Source of the DNA: Chrysaora quinquecirrha
Taxonomy: Eukaryota; Cnidaria; Scyphozoa; Semaeostomeae; Pelagiidae
Direction: 5' to 3'
NCBI GenBank assembly: GCA_014526335.1
Contig: JACTAT010000297.1
Coordinates: 284,128-348,127 of the forward strand
Length of the DNA stretch: 64,000 nucleotides
Under the pieces are notes generated by a model, which saw nothing but the letters and a program-made list of their open reading frames with translations, ran no database searches and was not told the DNA's origin. Below, in pieces: positions 53,160-64,000 of this stretch; the first letter of the stretch is position 1, and each line of letters begins with the position of its first letter. A program made the translations under genes and the position numbers.

Positions 53160-54120
53160 GTTAATGTGTGTTAGTTCTCTTAGTTAGTTGGGAAGGCTAT
53201 TCCAAATGAGTGGACCCCTGTATGCAAAACTGTTCCTGCCTGCCTCTGACTTTGGTTCAAATTGTAGTTTTCTGGGTGTATTGTGAATGGTAGCCTCGTT
53301 AACTTTGAACTGGTTCTTCATATCTGTTCGAGTATTACCGTAGTATACTTTATGCATAGTTGTTAGTAATTTCCTCTTATAGATGTATGACAATGGTTGC
53401 CAATTCACCCTGTCTAAGCTTTATTCATTTGTTGACCCTGGATCTAGGTTGTACATCACTGTAGCTGCTCTAGCATGTATGTTTTCATTTTTATCAAACA
53501 GGGCTGGGCAACTGTTTCCCCAGATAGTAATGCAGTAAGCTATGCATAGAATCACTGTTTTATTGTAAATTTCTTCTTTTGCTTTCTTTGAGAGGCATCC
53601 CATTCTTTTTTAATAGCTCTAACCTTTTTGGAAAAGCTTTCACACACTTGTGATACCTGTGTATTCCATGAGAGTTTTTGATCGATTACTACCCCCAAAC
53701 AAGTTAGGTGGAGACGAACTTGATAAACTCTGATCCGTAATATAGTGGTTGTAGTGGACCTATAAAAGGAGTTTTCATTAGGAGCATTGCCTCACACATT
53801 CCTAGGTGTACTGTCAGCTTATTTTTCTTGCACCAAATGTAAACTTGTGCCATGATAACATTTAGCTTATCCACGATATCTTCGACACTTGAGCCTACAT
53901 AGTAAACATTTGTGTCATCTGCAAACATGGACAAAACTCCTGCGTTAGCTGATTCTGAAAAGTTATTTACTAGAATTTGATCTAATGTTGGAGACTTGAT
54001 GACATTTTTTAGACCAAGATTTCCATGTATGTTCTTCAGCTTCTTTCCAAGGTAGTTTTCCTATTCTGACTGATTTCTTAGTAGCATATCTGAATTAAAG
54101 TCTCCTGTTATAAGTATGTT
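53160..54120 (-). pseudogene. Non-LTR retrotransposon fossil with internal deletion
   Basis: The minus strand starts with ITGDFNSDML, the end of an AP-endonuclease domain (GDFN motif), runs to IKSPTLDQILVNNFSESANA and then passes directly into LSMFADDTNVYYVG, the FADD catalytic box of the reverse transcriptase. Normally several hundred residues lie between these, so most of the polymerase is deleted. It continues with IWCKKNKLTVHLGMCEAMLL, ILCIAYCITIWGNSCPALFD and LQFEPKSEAGRNSFAYRGPL with IWNSLPN, the usual C-terminal region of CR1/Jockey-like elements. Stops occur near 54060 and elsewhere. It ends near 53160. Confidence 0.75.
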
Positions 54121-54204
54121 CTTTCAAGTTGACCATATACTTTCTAAAACAGTAGGTAGCAGAGCCATGGATCGTGCACACAAGGGTTCGAGGACAGTGA
54201 TGTC

Positions 54205-54385
54205 ATCATTGATGTCATCAGGTCGTGCTATAGTGCAACGGTTTTCATGGATCTATCATGGTGGTTTCTCTTACCTCATTTTCAAGAGTCCTCTAGCTCT
54301 AATGACGTCATCTAGTCGCGCTATAGTGCGACAGTTTTTAATCTAGCACGATAGTTTCTCCAACCCCCTTTTCAAGAATTCTAGG
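54205..54385. repeat. Two diverged tandem units of about 90 bp
   Basis: The first unit (about 54209-54296: TGATGTCATCAGGTCGTGCT onward) and the second (about 54302-54385: TGACGTCATCTAGTCGCGCT onward) share a GCTATAGTGC core, TTTCTC, and TTTTCAAGA ends. Divergence is considerable. Confidence 0.5.
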
Positions 54386-55445
54386 AAGGGCGTTTGTATT
54401 GTGAAATTGGTGTGAAATGAAAAATGTGTCTTACTGTTAATTATGCATGTTTATGCAGCCTCGCTTTGACATATAATATGATAATGTCTGTCATCATGCA
54501 ATAAAATATCTGATAGCCGATTTCAACGAAAATCGTGATTTTGATTAGTTTTCATCTTTGATTCTCCGGCTGATTTTTTGTGCTGATTCGAAGGGTTGAC
54601 AACCTGTGTTGACGAAGCTCTTTGGGTGGAGCGAACTGCAAATAATTGAGTTTGACTTGTGCGCTGCAGATAGTCATAGTTTAGTTTACCCTATCCTGTC
54701 CTGTGTACTGTATTCGCTCGAAGACGTTTTCTGCCAGGGGTAGTGGGAAGGAAATTGCCTTCCCTTTTCTTCAGCGCAGAAATCAGATTTCAGAGCCAGA
54801 GCAATTGCAGATCGCCTGTCCGCCATTGTAATGATAGTAGATTGTTTCTGCTGCTTCTGTGTCCTCCTCAGATAACAGCCTCTTCCTCCTCAGGCTGCGT
54901 CAAAATCTCCTCCACAGCAGTGAAATGACATTGGAATTTGTTGTTAAAGTAGCTATCGATGCTTCTTTCAAAAATCAAGAAACTATTATAGAATAATATG
55001 GACTAAGACGTGAAAAAGATATAAGAAATTATTTCCACTTTAAAATTCAACATTCTATAACTGGTTTGCTATATGTAATGTTTATGTAAACAGGGCATCA
55101 GAAGCGGGGGGCTGGGGCTTGAGACTCCCCAATAATTTCAAAAACAATCGTATGATGTCATAAAATAATTAGGTCACCAAATACCTTCCTGCTATTCAGC
55201 CCCTCCCCCCAAACTGGGATTCCTTACGACGGCGTTGGTAAAAATCACTCCCCCAAAAAAAACCATGATACTGTGTATCAAACCAGGGAAATGTCTATAA
55301 TTGGACTGCTAAGAACATGATACTTCACAATTAAAAACTTATTACACAATATTTTTTGAATTTTGTTTTTTTATTTAAACACTTTAAGAAACTTTTACTA
55401 TACAAGTCGTGCTCAAACTCTATACACCTCAGGGCAGGGTATCAT
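54386..55445. other. Spacer without recognised genes
   Basis: No gene supported. The short open frame 54743-54928 has no recognised features. Confidence 0.45.
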
Positions 55446-55453
55446 GGTTAGGG

Positions 55454-57205
55454 CAGGGGCGTCACTATTAGGGGGATTGGGGGTGTTTCAGCACCCAATC
55501 CTGAAAAATGGAATTTCGCAGGGCAAAACTTCAAAATGAATATGCTCTCGCAGGGCAAAAATACAAAAAATCAAGCGTATATTCCATGTCAAGGACTCTA
55601 ATAAAAAACTTCCAATGAGCATTGTGCAGAGAAAAGTGCAATAATTACTTCAATGTACGATAATCTACAAGACATATACGTTTTCTTCAGCGCCAGTTCC
55701 AAACAAAACAAAGTTTACAAGGAAGAAGTTCTACAGTTGATAACAACTCCTTGAAACTCTGCAACATGTCAAAAACGATATTGGTCTACTCCTCAGAGTC
55801 AATAGAAGCTGTCTGAGGGGGGCCTTGGGATCTCATGGGTTGCAGGTTTGATCAATTTCGCCCTCGGGTTCTCAGGTTTTTCTCAAAAATCGTACGGGTT
55901 TTCGGGTCTAGTATAATTAACGGGCAACAGGTTTTGACATTTTTCTAGCCCGGGTTTTGGGTATTTTAGCAAAAATTTGCGAGTTTTTGGGTTTTAAACC
56001 TCACAAAGGATACCAATGTGTAAACTCTTAAAATAGTTGTTGAAACTAAAGGTCCTTTGGGTTTTCGGGTTTGTCCAAATTTTCTTCCAGGTTTTCTGAG
56101 TTTGATACCCCCAAAGCCCCCCTCCTGTCTGGTGAAGTTAACAAAACATTCCCAAAGCAATTGAGAAAGTTGTCAGTGACGACAGCACAGAAATGGCAGT
56201 TAAGGTGAAGGGTAACGGCATAAAAATGTCAGTCATTTGACTTTCTTTTTGCATTAATGTTCATGAGATTAATCATGAAGAAAACAAAGATTTGACAACG
56301 CAACTCCAAGCAGAAGGGCTTAACACCATAGATGCGATTAAGCTAATTGACATAACTGTAGAAAACCTTAAGGCAATTCGCATTGATTATAAGGCAATGG
56401 ATGCAGAGTTCGGTGCTATGAACGAGTGCGCTAAACAGTATGGAATAGATTCATTCAGCAGCAGCCTTTAGTAGAAAGCATCGAATCGGACTACAGCGAA
56501 GAAGAAATGACCCCAATCCAGAAACAATTAAGATTTAGTTCCTTCTACAGAAAAGAAACGCGTGTCGACTCCTTGATAACAGAATATGACGAAAACATCA
56601 AGGTATACAAAAAGTTAAGACATTGGCAATGGCATTGCAGCAACCGCTCAAAAAGACCAGCTCAGGAATAATTGAAGATCTTTGTGAAGTTTTTCCACCA
56701 GGATTTCAAATTGAGGTAGATGTTCTATCATGTGAGCTGAATGTTTTCCGAACAATGATTGAGCAGCAAGAGATGCAACTAACTTCCGTCAAAGAGGCTG
56801 CCAAAGTCTCAATTTAAACTACAGAAGACTTTTTCTAACGATGTATAAATGCTACAGCCTCCTTCTTGCGGCACCTGTGTCTGTGGCTAAAGACTTCAGA
56901 TTGTTAAAAACTCGCTGCGATCCAAAATGCTAGACAAACGATTAAAAGATTTATAATTTCATTGGCTTGTGAGAAAGACCTGAGGGAAACTATCCTACTT
57001 CAGTTTTTTTTTTCAAAGTATGGCATGAAAAAAATAAGAAGAATTTCAATTAAATGAATAAGTGTAAAAATAGGATTGAAGAGATTTACAGATGATATAT
57101 GTACCTATATACTTGTTTGGCGGGAAAAGTTTTTGCAGGGCAAAATACATTTCAGTAGGGCAATACTGTTTATGCCCCCAAAAAAATTACGAAGCACCGT
57201 CCCTG
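55454..57205 (+). mobile_element. Defective hAT element, 1.75 kb
   Basis: The left end CAGGGGCGTCAC and right end GCACCGTCCCTG are complementary-like hAT termini. Flanking octamers GGTTAGGG (55446-55453) and GGTTGGGG (57206-57213) match at seven of eight positions, a hAT-sized target duplication. The interior contains GCAGGGCAAAA-type repeats near both ends and plus-strand coding traces (QLQAEGLNTIDAIKLIDITV; PIQKQLRFSSFYRKETRVDS; SSGIIEDLCEVFPPGFQIEV) that resemble the middle part of DUF4371 hAT transposases. Most of the transposase is gone. Confidence 0.7.
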
Positions 57206-57213
57206 GGTTGGGG

Positions 57214-57784
57214 TTTAGAGTTTAGGGAGGGATTCTAGGGGAGAATAATAAGTGGAATACGAAGATAAAAGACTTTCTAAGCCTTGTTACAGCTTGAAAT
57301 TGCAATTACTGTATACATACTACGAACATCTTTGATGAGATTTCACTTTTTGTGTCAAACAGAGTGGAATTCTCGATTTGTCTTCAATTTCCCGACCTCT
57401 TTAAATAAGGTTCTGGCTAACTTATACCCATTTTAAAGAGTTTTAGGGAATTTCAGTGCCAAAAACCAAACCATATGGGCCCCTCACACCTCTACCAGAA
57501 TGGTATTGTATGTACTAAGTACCTCACAAGTACACCCCTTCTTTTTGGCCAGAATCTATTCGTATGAAGAATAAAAACGGGAAATGAGTATAAAATTTGT
57601 ATGTACTGTATACGCAATGAAAAATTAAGAATAGAGAAACAGCATTTTCGTTCATTTTTTGATATTTACTAAATTGATATAGGTAAAGTATTTCTTCCAC
57701 AAATATCTGCTTTGCAAATTGACCTGTTGAAAAACCTAGTTAGAAAAAGAATCTTACATGTACAATGTTTTCAATATTTAGGTA
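57214..57784. other. Spacer without recognised features
   Basis: AT-rich, no gene or repeat supported. Confidence 0.45.
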
Positions 57785-57792
57785 CTATTATT

Positions 57793-58183
57793 CCTGGAGG
57801 GGTACTCCAATTGAGGCCTGACAAGGGGTCCATTCTGTTTGAGGGTCTTACCGAATGACTACCAAATGGCCCGATTTAGAAAAATAAAGAATTGATACTG
57901 TAGCTTTGGGGAAGTTTTGGTACTGTAATTTTGGTTATGTTACTACTCTTTACACCAAATTTCCTGGTGTTTTGAGCGTAGTTTGCAACCTTGCGTATTT
58001 GAATGATAGAAACCTCTTAAAGAATATTTTTGTGCTGGATCGGATGCTGTCAAAATGTCACAATTTTTAGCTCCTAAACTACAATGTTGGGGTTACTGTG
58101 AAAGTTTACTACCAGTTAGGGTTATATTGAAAATTTAAGCTTTTGACTGGACCCCCTGTCAGGCCTCAATGGAGTACTCCGGG
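57793..58183. mobile_element. 391-bp MITE with 8-bp target duplication
   Basis: Termini of roughly 38 bases are complementary with few differences: GGTACTCCAATTGAGGCCTG near the left end and CAGGCCTCAATGGAGTACTC near the right. The octamer CTATTATT flanks both sides exactly (57785-57792 and 58184-58191). No open frame of note. An 8-bp duplication fits hAT or P-type elements; the termini are CCTGGAG/CTCCGGG, so superfamily is left open. Confidence 0.75.
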
Positions 58184-58191
58184 CTATTATT

Positions 58192-59280
58192 ACAGTACTT
58201 AGCTTAGCAAAATGGGAGCATACCGGGAATATGTTGACTGCAATTTCATCTCTATTGGATTGGCAAACTGAATAACAGCTCAGAAAATTGTAATTTAAAT
58301 GTCCCGATATGGTCATTAGAGCGATTCTAGCTCAATAATTCTCAAAATTTTCTCGGGGAGTGGAGCATGCCCCGAAACCCCTAGTCCAAAGAGCTTTTTG
58401 TGCACATTTATATTTAAGTTGCCCTTTTCTTGTGCCCATCCACTTTTAAAAGAGTTCGATGCCCTGAAGAGTGGGGCCCTTAGACGCATTGTAGCAGGCA
58501 GGCCACACCAATTTTTACGGCAAATTTACATTCGACACTCCCTCCCTCTGCTTTAGAGTTCTAGCGACGGCCCTGGCGAAAGCGAATGTTTGAGTTACAC
58601 GATTTTCTATAAAGCTCCAAGAAAGTTCCTTATTTCTTAATAGTTCATTAATTTTAACTGTAAATCTAGTGTGGTGATTATTGATAGAGATTTGTATGTT
58701 AGCAAAGCTAGCACTACTCAGTACTCTAGGTCTAGGAAACATTTCATACATGCGTAACATAACAATTCATGTGCCTGTTAGACACCGTGCACATGACAGC
58801 GGATCCATCTGGATCCGTTCCCAAACTGGTACGGATGGGCTTTCCGTGCACACGAGAATGGATCCGTGAGGGAGTACTTCCATTCCATTGTTCACAGTGC
58901 AGATGTAGACCTGGAAAAATAACTAGGGGGGCTCTACTTCGGTAAATAATAAACACAAATCTGATGATGAAGATGTGCGCAGCGCACCATAGGTGTGCCC
59001 ATCAAGGGGGTCTGGGGGCATGCTCGCCCAAAAAATTTTTCAAAATACCACCTCTAGATTGGCTTAGATTGGCTGTTTATGTCCGAAGGACATATAAAGA
59101 GGGTGTCGTGGAACGCATTTAGGCATAGAATATAGATAGGTAGGCATATTGCTGCCAAAACATAACAAAAGATAAAACACAAATAATAGGAAGTAAACTT
59201 TGAAGTCGCCGTAAGTGTTATCGTTAGTGGGCATCATTAACAAAATGCAATTGCTTGCCAGAAACATCAATAAGTATCAA
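58192..59280. other. Stretch with a small GGATCC cluster, no gene
   Basis: No supported gene. GGATCC palindromes occur at about 58801, 58811 and 58860 within a segment that also has CGGATGGGC and CCGTGCACACG. G-rich pieces GGGGGTCTGGGGGCATGCTC near 59006 resemble transposon ends but no partner end was found. Confidence 0.4.
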
Positions 59281-59284
59281 TTGT

Positions 59285-59350
59285 CAGTGTAGCGCAGTGG
59301 AATAATGCACTTGTTTCTTGGGCTAAGGGTTGTGAGTTCAATCCAAGATG
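59285..59350 (+). repeat. tRNA-derived SINE head
   Basis: A-box-like GTAGCGCAGTGGAATAATGC at 59289-59308 and B-box-like GTGAGTTCAATCC at 59332-59344 lie about 40 bases apart, matching a tRNA internal promoter. The acceptor stem is imperfect, so a SINE is more likely than a tRNA gene. Confidence 0.55.
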
Positions 59351-59964
59351 CAAGAACATTCTAACATCAAGATTTTCGAAATTAAAAATTTGACACCATG
59401 ATTTTCTCGCAAAAAAGCCGGCTTGGTCGAGCTTTGAAAAAAAGGTTTGACCAAAATATTGGAAAATGTTGCTCGAATATAATTTGATTTGGTTTTTTAT
59501 TTTGAAATATTTTTATACAATCTTGATTGGGTTGTTTTTTTCAGAAATTTCTAGAAGTCCTCTCAGGTGTAAGATATTTTCGTGTGAAGAGAGGAGGAAA
59601 TTGTTGCGCAGTAGAAATTCTGGCCAAGTTGAACAGAAGAATTTTTTCAAAACAGTTTGCAGCTTCGAGAATCATCTGAAAATTATTGACTCAAAGTTGT
59701 CAATCAATTCTTCTAAGTGCTAATAATGATCGAATATAGTCATCTGCATAGTATGTGAATTATTATGATAGCTTTTGAAGGTTCTAGAATTTAATTCATC
59801 ATTTGAAACGAAGATTACAGGTTTCAATGCAATGAACAGATTTATTTGTTGCCCAAAAATTTAACCAGTTAAACCCATGAGTTCGAATTTATTAGTACAG
59901 TATACGTAACTACAGATTTTCAGTTTTCCATTCAAAGTTTTGGGATTCTTCAAGGAAACGTTCA

Positions 59965-60300
59965 TCTGATCATCATTTGCATCATCATCAAAATGGATCA
60001 TCATCATTATCACCATCATCATCATCATCACAATCACCAGTCATCGTTTTCAACATGGTCATCATTATTGAAGAAGATGATGATCATGTTGAAGACGATG
60101 ATGATCATGTTGAAGACTGTGATCATCATTGTCGTCTTCAACGTGATCAACGTATCATCATCATCATTATCATCATCATCATCTTCATCATCGTCATTGC
60201 CATCAACATAATCATATTTCTCATCATAGTTGTCTTCTTCTTCGTCATCTTCGTCATTATTATCATCATCTTCATCATTATTATCATCATCATCAGCGTC
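59965..60300. repeat. ATC/CAT trinucleotide microsatellite
   Basis: More than 300 bases dominated by CAT/ATC triplets with interruptions such as GAAGACGATGATGATCATGT, which gives a local palindromic pattern. It produces long frames of His, Ile or Met on different phases; these are not taken as genes. Confidence 0.8.
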
Positions 60301-62015
60301 CTTCGGACATTGCTACAGCGTTTTTTTTCACAAGTTACAGCATTTATCGGATTACCCGTCCCCTTGTTTATCCGGACGTTGATTATCCAGTCCATTAAAC
60401 GATTATTCAACAAATTTTCTATTTTCTTTGCAAAAACGTCACTCAAACGTCACTCACTGAAACGTCAAAATGCATGGCAATTGTAATCACAAAATCACTT
60501 TAAAATGTCAACTACTCTTAAATGAAGTCACAGTTTACAGAGCGGTCGCGGGAACCTGGGAGCTGCTGACATGTGTAAGCCATAAGGCATCAAATAGCAA
60601 GCCAATGAGTGACTCATTTTTTAAAAGAGCTTGATTTAACAGAATGTTTGTCTTGAAAAATGAATAATTTTAAATTTTTTAATTGTTAAACTGCCATTAT
60701 ACTTTTTTTTTAATCTGAAAATCCCATGTCCTAAGTTCGCCAGTAATCAAAAATAGCTACTTTATCGAAAACTATAGTATACGAAATTACTTGAACCTTG
60801 ATGGAATATGTAATAAGGTTGCAAGGAAAATAAAATATCTAAGGATATACTCTTTTTTTTATTGGAATACAGTCTATAAGAATATTCAGGCTCCAAATTG
60901 CCAAATAATGATGGAAATTTAAGAATAAGAATGGAAAAATTAGGATATTCTAATGTAAAAAAGGGTGTAATTAATATTCTGATATCACAAGAACATTCAT
61001 ATTTTTGGAGGATTTTTGAAAAGAAAATAAGGGATTGAGCAGATTAATTTGGGTGTTTTCGTTCAGATACACAAAATAACTACGGGGGTTCTAGCCCCCC
61101 CAAAAAGCTTGAAAAAAAGAGGCGGGCTAACTCCCCTGCTCTACACCCCTTATTGTTCTGACGTGCCGCCCAAACTTTTTCAGCAACAACTTCCCTACAT
61201 AAGGGTTGGTTTTTCACAGTCTCTATACATGGGTAGTAGAAACATTAAGACATGCATTGCTATTAAAATCCTGATCATTTTTTTGTATTTACAATCAATT
61301 TGATGGTGCAAATTTGGTAAATGCGTCCCTTTTTCAGAGCAAGTATTAAATTGGGTTCAAATATTTGAGATATAGGTACGAATGGGTAAAATTTTGTTGT
61401 TCTTTCTATACATGGGTACCACGACTAACATAATTTATCAGTAGACATGGGTGGGCTTGCAAAAACTGGCCAGCATATCAGTCTTTTCGACAATGAACTA
61501 CCATCTCCCCCCAAGGTGAGTGGAATTGCCTCCCTAATTTTTTTGCCATGATAAATCTATTCAGAATTGAAAAGTACTTTAATTTTTTTGCCAATCTACA
61601 TGTAGGTTCCTAAAAAGTGGTTCTTTATAAAAAAGCAGGTATCTGAGGTTCGAGTCATCGGGTTTTTTTAAATCAAACATTGCAGGTTCAAAGGGAATGG
61701 CAAATCAGTTCTACTAAGAGAATGTTAGGGCAATCGGGGGGTATTTATGAAGCTGCTCTCTTTACTAAAAACGGTAAGCGACCCATAAAATCTTGTTAGA
61801 TGCCCAACCTGTTTCAAATCAGGTAATCCTTGAAGGATTGACTTAATCCTGACAAACAGAAAATCTAGCTTTCAAAATGCGATTGCTATAGAAACGGGTT
61901 TGTCTGATTTTCATGCAATGGTAGTTACTGTCCTCAAGGGTGGATTTGTCAAAAGGGGTCCAAGATAGTTACATACCGGGATTAGAGCAAAATTGACGCC
62001 GTGGACTTCTAAGAA
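60301..62015. other. Spacer without recognised genes
   Basis: AT-rich. A GGGGGTTCTAGCCCCCC hairpin-like sequence at 61084-61100 and a few C-rich tracts are present. No gene supported. Confidence 0.45.
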
Positions 62016-62021
62016 AACTAA

Positions 62022-64000
62022 TTGTATATGATCTCATCTGAATTAAGTGAGGTCGAAGACTATGGTGGCTTTGAGGCTGGGGTCATGCACACACTAAACG
62101 AACATGCACCTGTTAAAAGGAAATCGATTCGAGCAAACGATGGGCCTTTTATGACTAACACATTGGGCAAAGAGTACATGCACCGTACTAAGCTACGTAA
62201 CAAGTACAGCAAAAACAGAACTGAAGCCAATCTTGAGGCTTTTAAAAAACAGAGGAATAAATGTGTAAAGTTCCTGCACAAGGCAAAATTTGATTACTAC
62301 AGAAATATTAACCTTGATAATCCCAAGGATAATCGCAAATTCTAGAAAACAGTTAAACCAATGTTTTCAGGTCCAGGTAAACTCATCTTTTACTTTGATT
62401 GAAAGTGATAAAATGATCACTAATGACTTGGATATTGCAGAGATCTTTAACCACCATTTTGCAACTGTGACAGACAGTCTAGAAATCTCTGCTGGTGATG
62501 TAGTTTTGCTCCCTACGGATGATATACAGGATCCCGTAGAAAAAGCTATTAAAAAATATTATGCTCACCCAAGTATGTGCCAAATCAAAGAAAATCTTAA
62601 GAACACACACAAATTTGAGTTTAGAGAGGTTTCTATTAATGAAATTGATACTATTATTAGATACATAAAATTAGTTAATACAAAAAAGGCCTCCCCTGTT
62701 GAAAGTTTACCAACACGAATTCTTAAAGGAACTTCTGACGTATTTAGTGTTGCCATTCAAATATTATTTAACTGGCACATGGCAAAGAGTACTTTCCCTC
62801 AAGAATTGAAAGCTGGGGATATTACGTCACTCTTTAGAAAAGATGATGCTTTTTCAAAAAAGAATTGTCGACCAATAACTGTTTTACCATCGGTTTCAAA
62901 ATCTTTGAATGGTTAATGCAAAATCAAATGCTACCATTCACTGAAAGCTTTCCGTCTCCACTCTTATGTGGCTTTCAAAAGGGGTATGGCACACAGCATG
63001 CACTTCTACCTCTAATAGAAACCTGTAACAAGTCCTTGGACAGCGGGGGCATCGCAGGTGCTGTTCTGACAGACCTATCAAAGGCTTTTGACTGTCTAAA
63101 TCACGAATTACTAATTGCAAAATTAAATGCGTATGGTTTCGGTAGATTGGCATTGCTTTTTGTGCATAGCTATCTCTTTGACATGAAGCAGAGGGTGAAG
63201 GTGAACGGTTCGTTCAGTGTTTGGAGAAACACTGATCTGGGTGTACCACAAGGCTCGGTTTTGGGACCTCTTTTGTTTAACATATATGTGAATGACTTAT
63301 TCCTATTCCTAGAAGAGACCGAAGTTGGTAACTACGCAGGTAACACAGCAATATATGCATGTGGTCATAATGTAGAAATTTCATTGGAAAATTAGAATGT
63401 GGTGCTCTTAAGATCAGTCACTGGTTTCCAAACAATCATATGAAACTAAATGAAGACAAGTGCCATTTGGTGATTTTTTTGTCGGAAAGGTGATGAAGTC
63501 TCCATCAAAATAGGGGAGGCTAGCGTGAAGTAAAGCAATGAGGAGAAGCTCCTAGGGGTAACTTTTGACCAAATGTTAAGCTTAAGGCAGGATGTAAAAA
63601 CTCTTTGCAAAAAAGCTAGCCAGAAGCTTCATGCACTTGGCAGAATATCCTGCTACATGGGCACGGAGAAGCTAAGTAAAGTGATGCAGGCATTTGTCTT
63701 GTTTCACTTTAGTTATTGCCCTCTTGTCTGGATGTTCTATGACCGAACTTTAAATCATCAAATTGATCATATCCATGAAAGAGTATTGCGTCTCGCATAC
63801 AATGACAATCAAACAGACTTTGAGTTCCTTCTGGATCAACGGAATCTGGTGACCATCCATTTAAGGAACCTACAGCTGCTTATGACTGAAGTACAAAAAC
63901 TAAGTTGGACCTGAACCCAGCATTTATGAAGGATATTTTCATGGATCGTAATACTGGTTACAACCTAAGACAAGGTAACAATTCACCATTGAACTATAAA
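62022..64000 (+). pseudogene. Non-LTR retrotransposon ORF2 (reverse transcriptase), dead
   Basis: From about 62022 the plus strand gives HAPVKRKSIRANDGPFMTNT and RNKYSKNRTEANLEAFKKQR (linker), then NDLDIAEIFNHHFATVTDSL, KASPVESLPTRILKG, KKNCRPITVLPSVSKSLNG, the palm block GAVLTDLSKAFDCLNHELLI with the first catalytic Asp, GVPQGSVLGPLLFNIYVNDL, and YAGNTAIYA where the catalytic YADDT box should be: both Asp are lost. The C-terminal KKASQKLHALGRISCYMG and HFSYCPLVWMFYDRTLN blocks follow. Stops or frame changes are near 62343, 62916, 63395 and 63912. CR1/Jockey-like by order. It continues past the window edge. Confidence 0.85.

Noticed and set aside
59977..60486. Long frames of Ile/His/Met in the ATC repeat
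   Set aside because: They are produced by the trinucleotide microsatellite in each phase and show no start, domain or splice support.
1..64000. CRISPR arrays, bacterial operons or phage genes
   Set aside because: Introns, SINEs and eukaryotic transposons dominate; no regular short direct repeats with unique spacers were seen.

Overview
This window looks like a metazoan nuclear genome, most likely a cnidarian (coral, anemone or hydrozoan relative). The reasons are GT-AG introns in AT-rich DNA, tRNA-derived SINE heads, and a mixture of Polinton, hAT, MULE, piggyBac, BEL/Pao, copia and LINE elements together with uncharacterised multi-copy gene families that I associate with cnidarian genomes. 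That placement is inference: no ordinary conserved host gene is visible. Almost everything recognisable is a mobile element or a decayed multi-copy gene. There are no bacterial-style operons, rRNA genes or CRISPR arrays. Layout, left part: 1-1041 (-) is a BEL/Pao reverse-transcriptase fossil. 1285-7902 (+) is a ten-exon gene reading through a MULE transposase, a SWIM zinc finger, a Ulp1-like cysteine protease and a PHD-like finger, with a few disabling lesions. 10791-13190 is a 2.4-kb element with ~153-bp inverted termini flanked by TA; its only gene is an intact 536-aa protein with a PIN/FEN1-like nuclease pattern. 14520-16250 is a Ty1/copia fragment. Middle: about 16600-28690 is a truncated Polinton/Maverick (PolB, major capsid protein, small basic protein, two related capsid-associated proteins, integrase with chromodomain). 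A 5.57-kb hAT element (19176-24746) sits inside the capsid gene; it carries an OTU-like protease domain upstream of the TTF-finger/hAT transposase and has a 5-bp target duplication. 29205-32501 holds a kinase-like fossil and a spliced multi-copy family gene, followed by a second terminus related to the PIN element and a 0.5-kb hexamer-based array. 34038-36100 (-) is a SAP-domain family fossil. Right part: 37037-43575 and 44497-47505 are two copies of one duplicated segment (coiled-coil gene, tRNA-SINE head, alpha-kinase end); the first copy additionally keeps a RecQ-like helicase fragment and a Tc1-like long-TIR insertion. Then come hAT, piggyBac and LINE fossils, several MITEs with clear target-site duplications (51664-52540, 55454-57205, 57793-58183), a SINE head, an ATC microsatellite, and a LINE at 62022-64000 whose catalytic reverse-transcriptase motif is destroyed. 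The genes do not form a pathway; the window records successive nested insertions. The parts most worth follow-up are the PIN/FEN-like long-TIR element, the OTU-hAT fusion, and the spliced MULE-SWIM-Ulp1-PHD gene.
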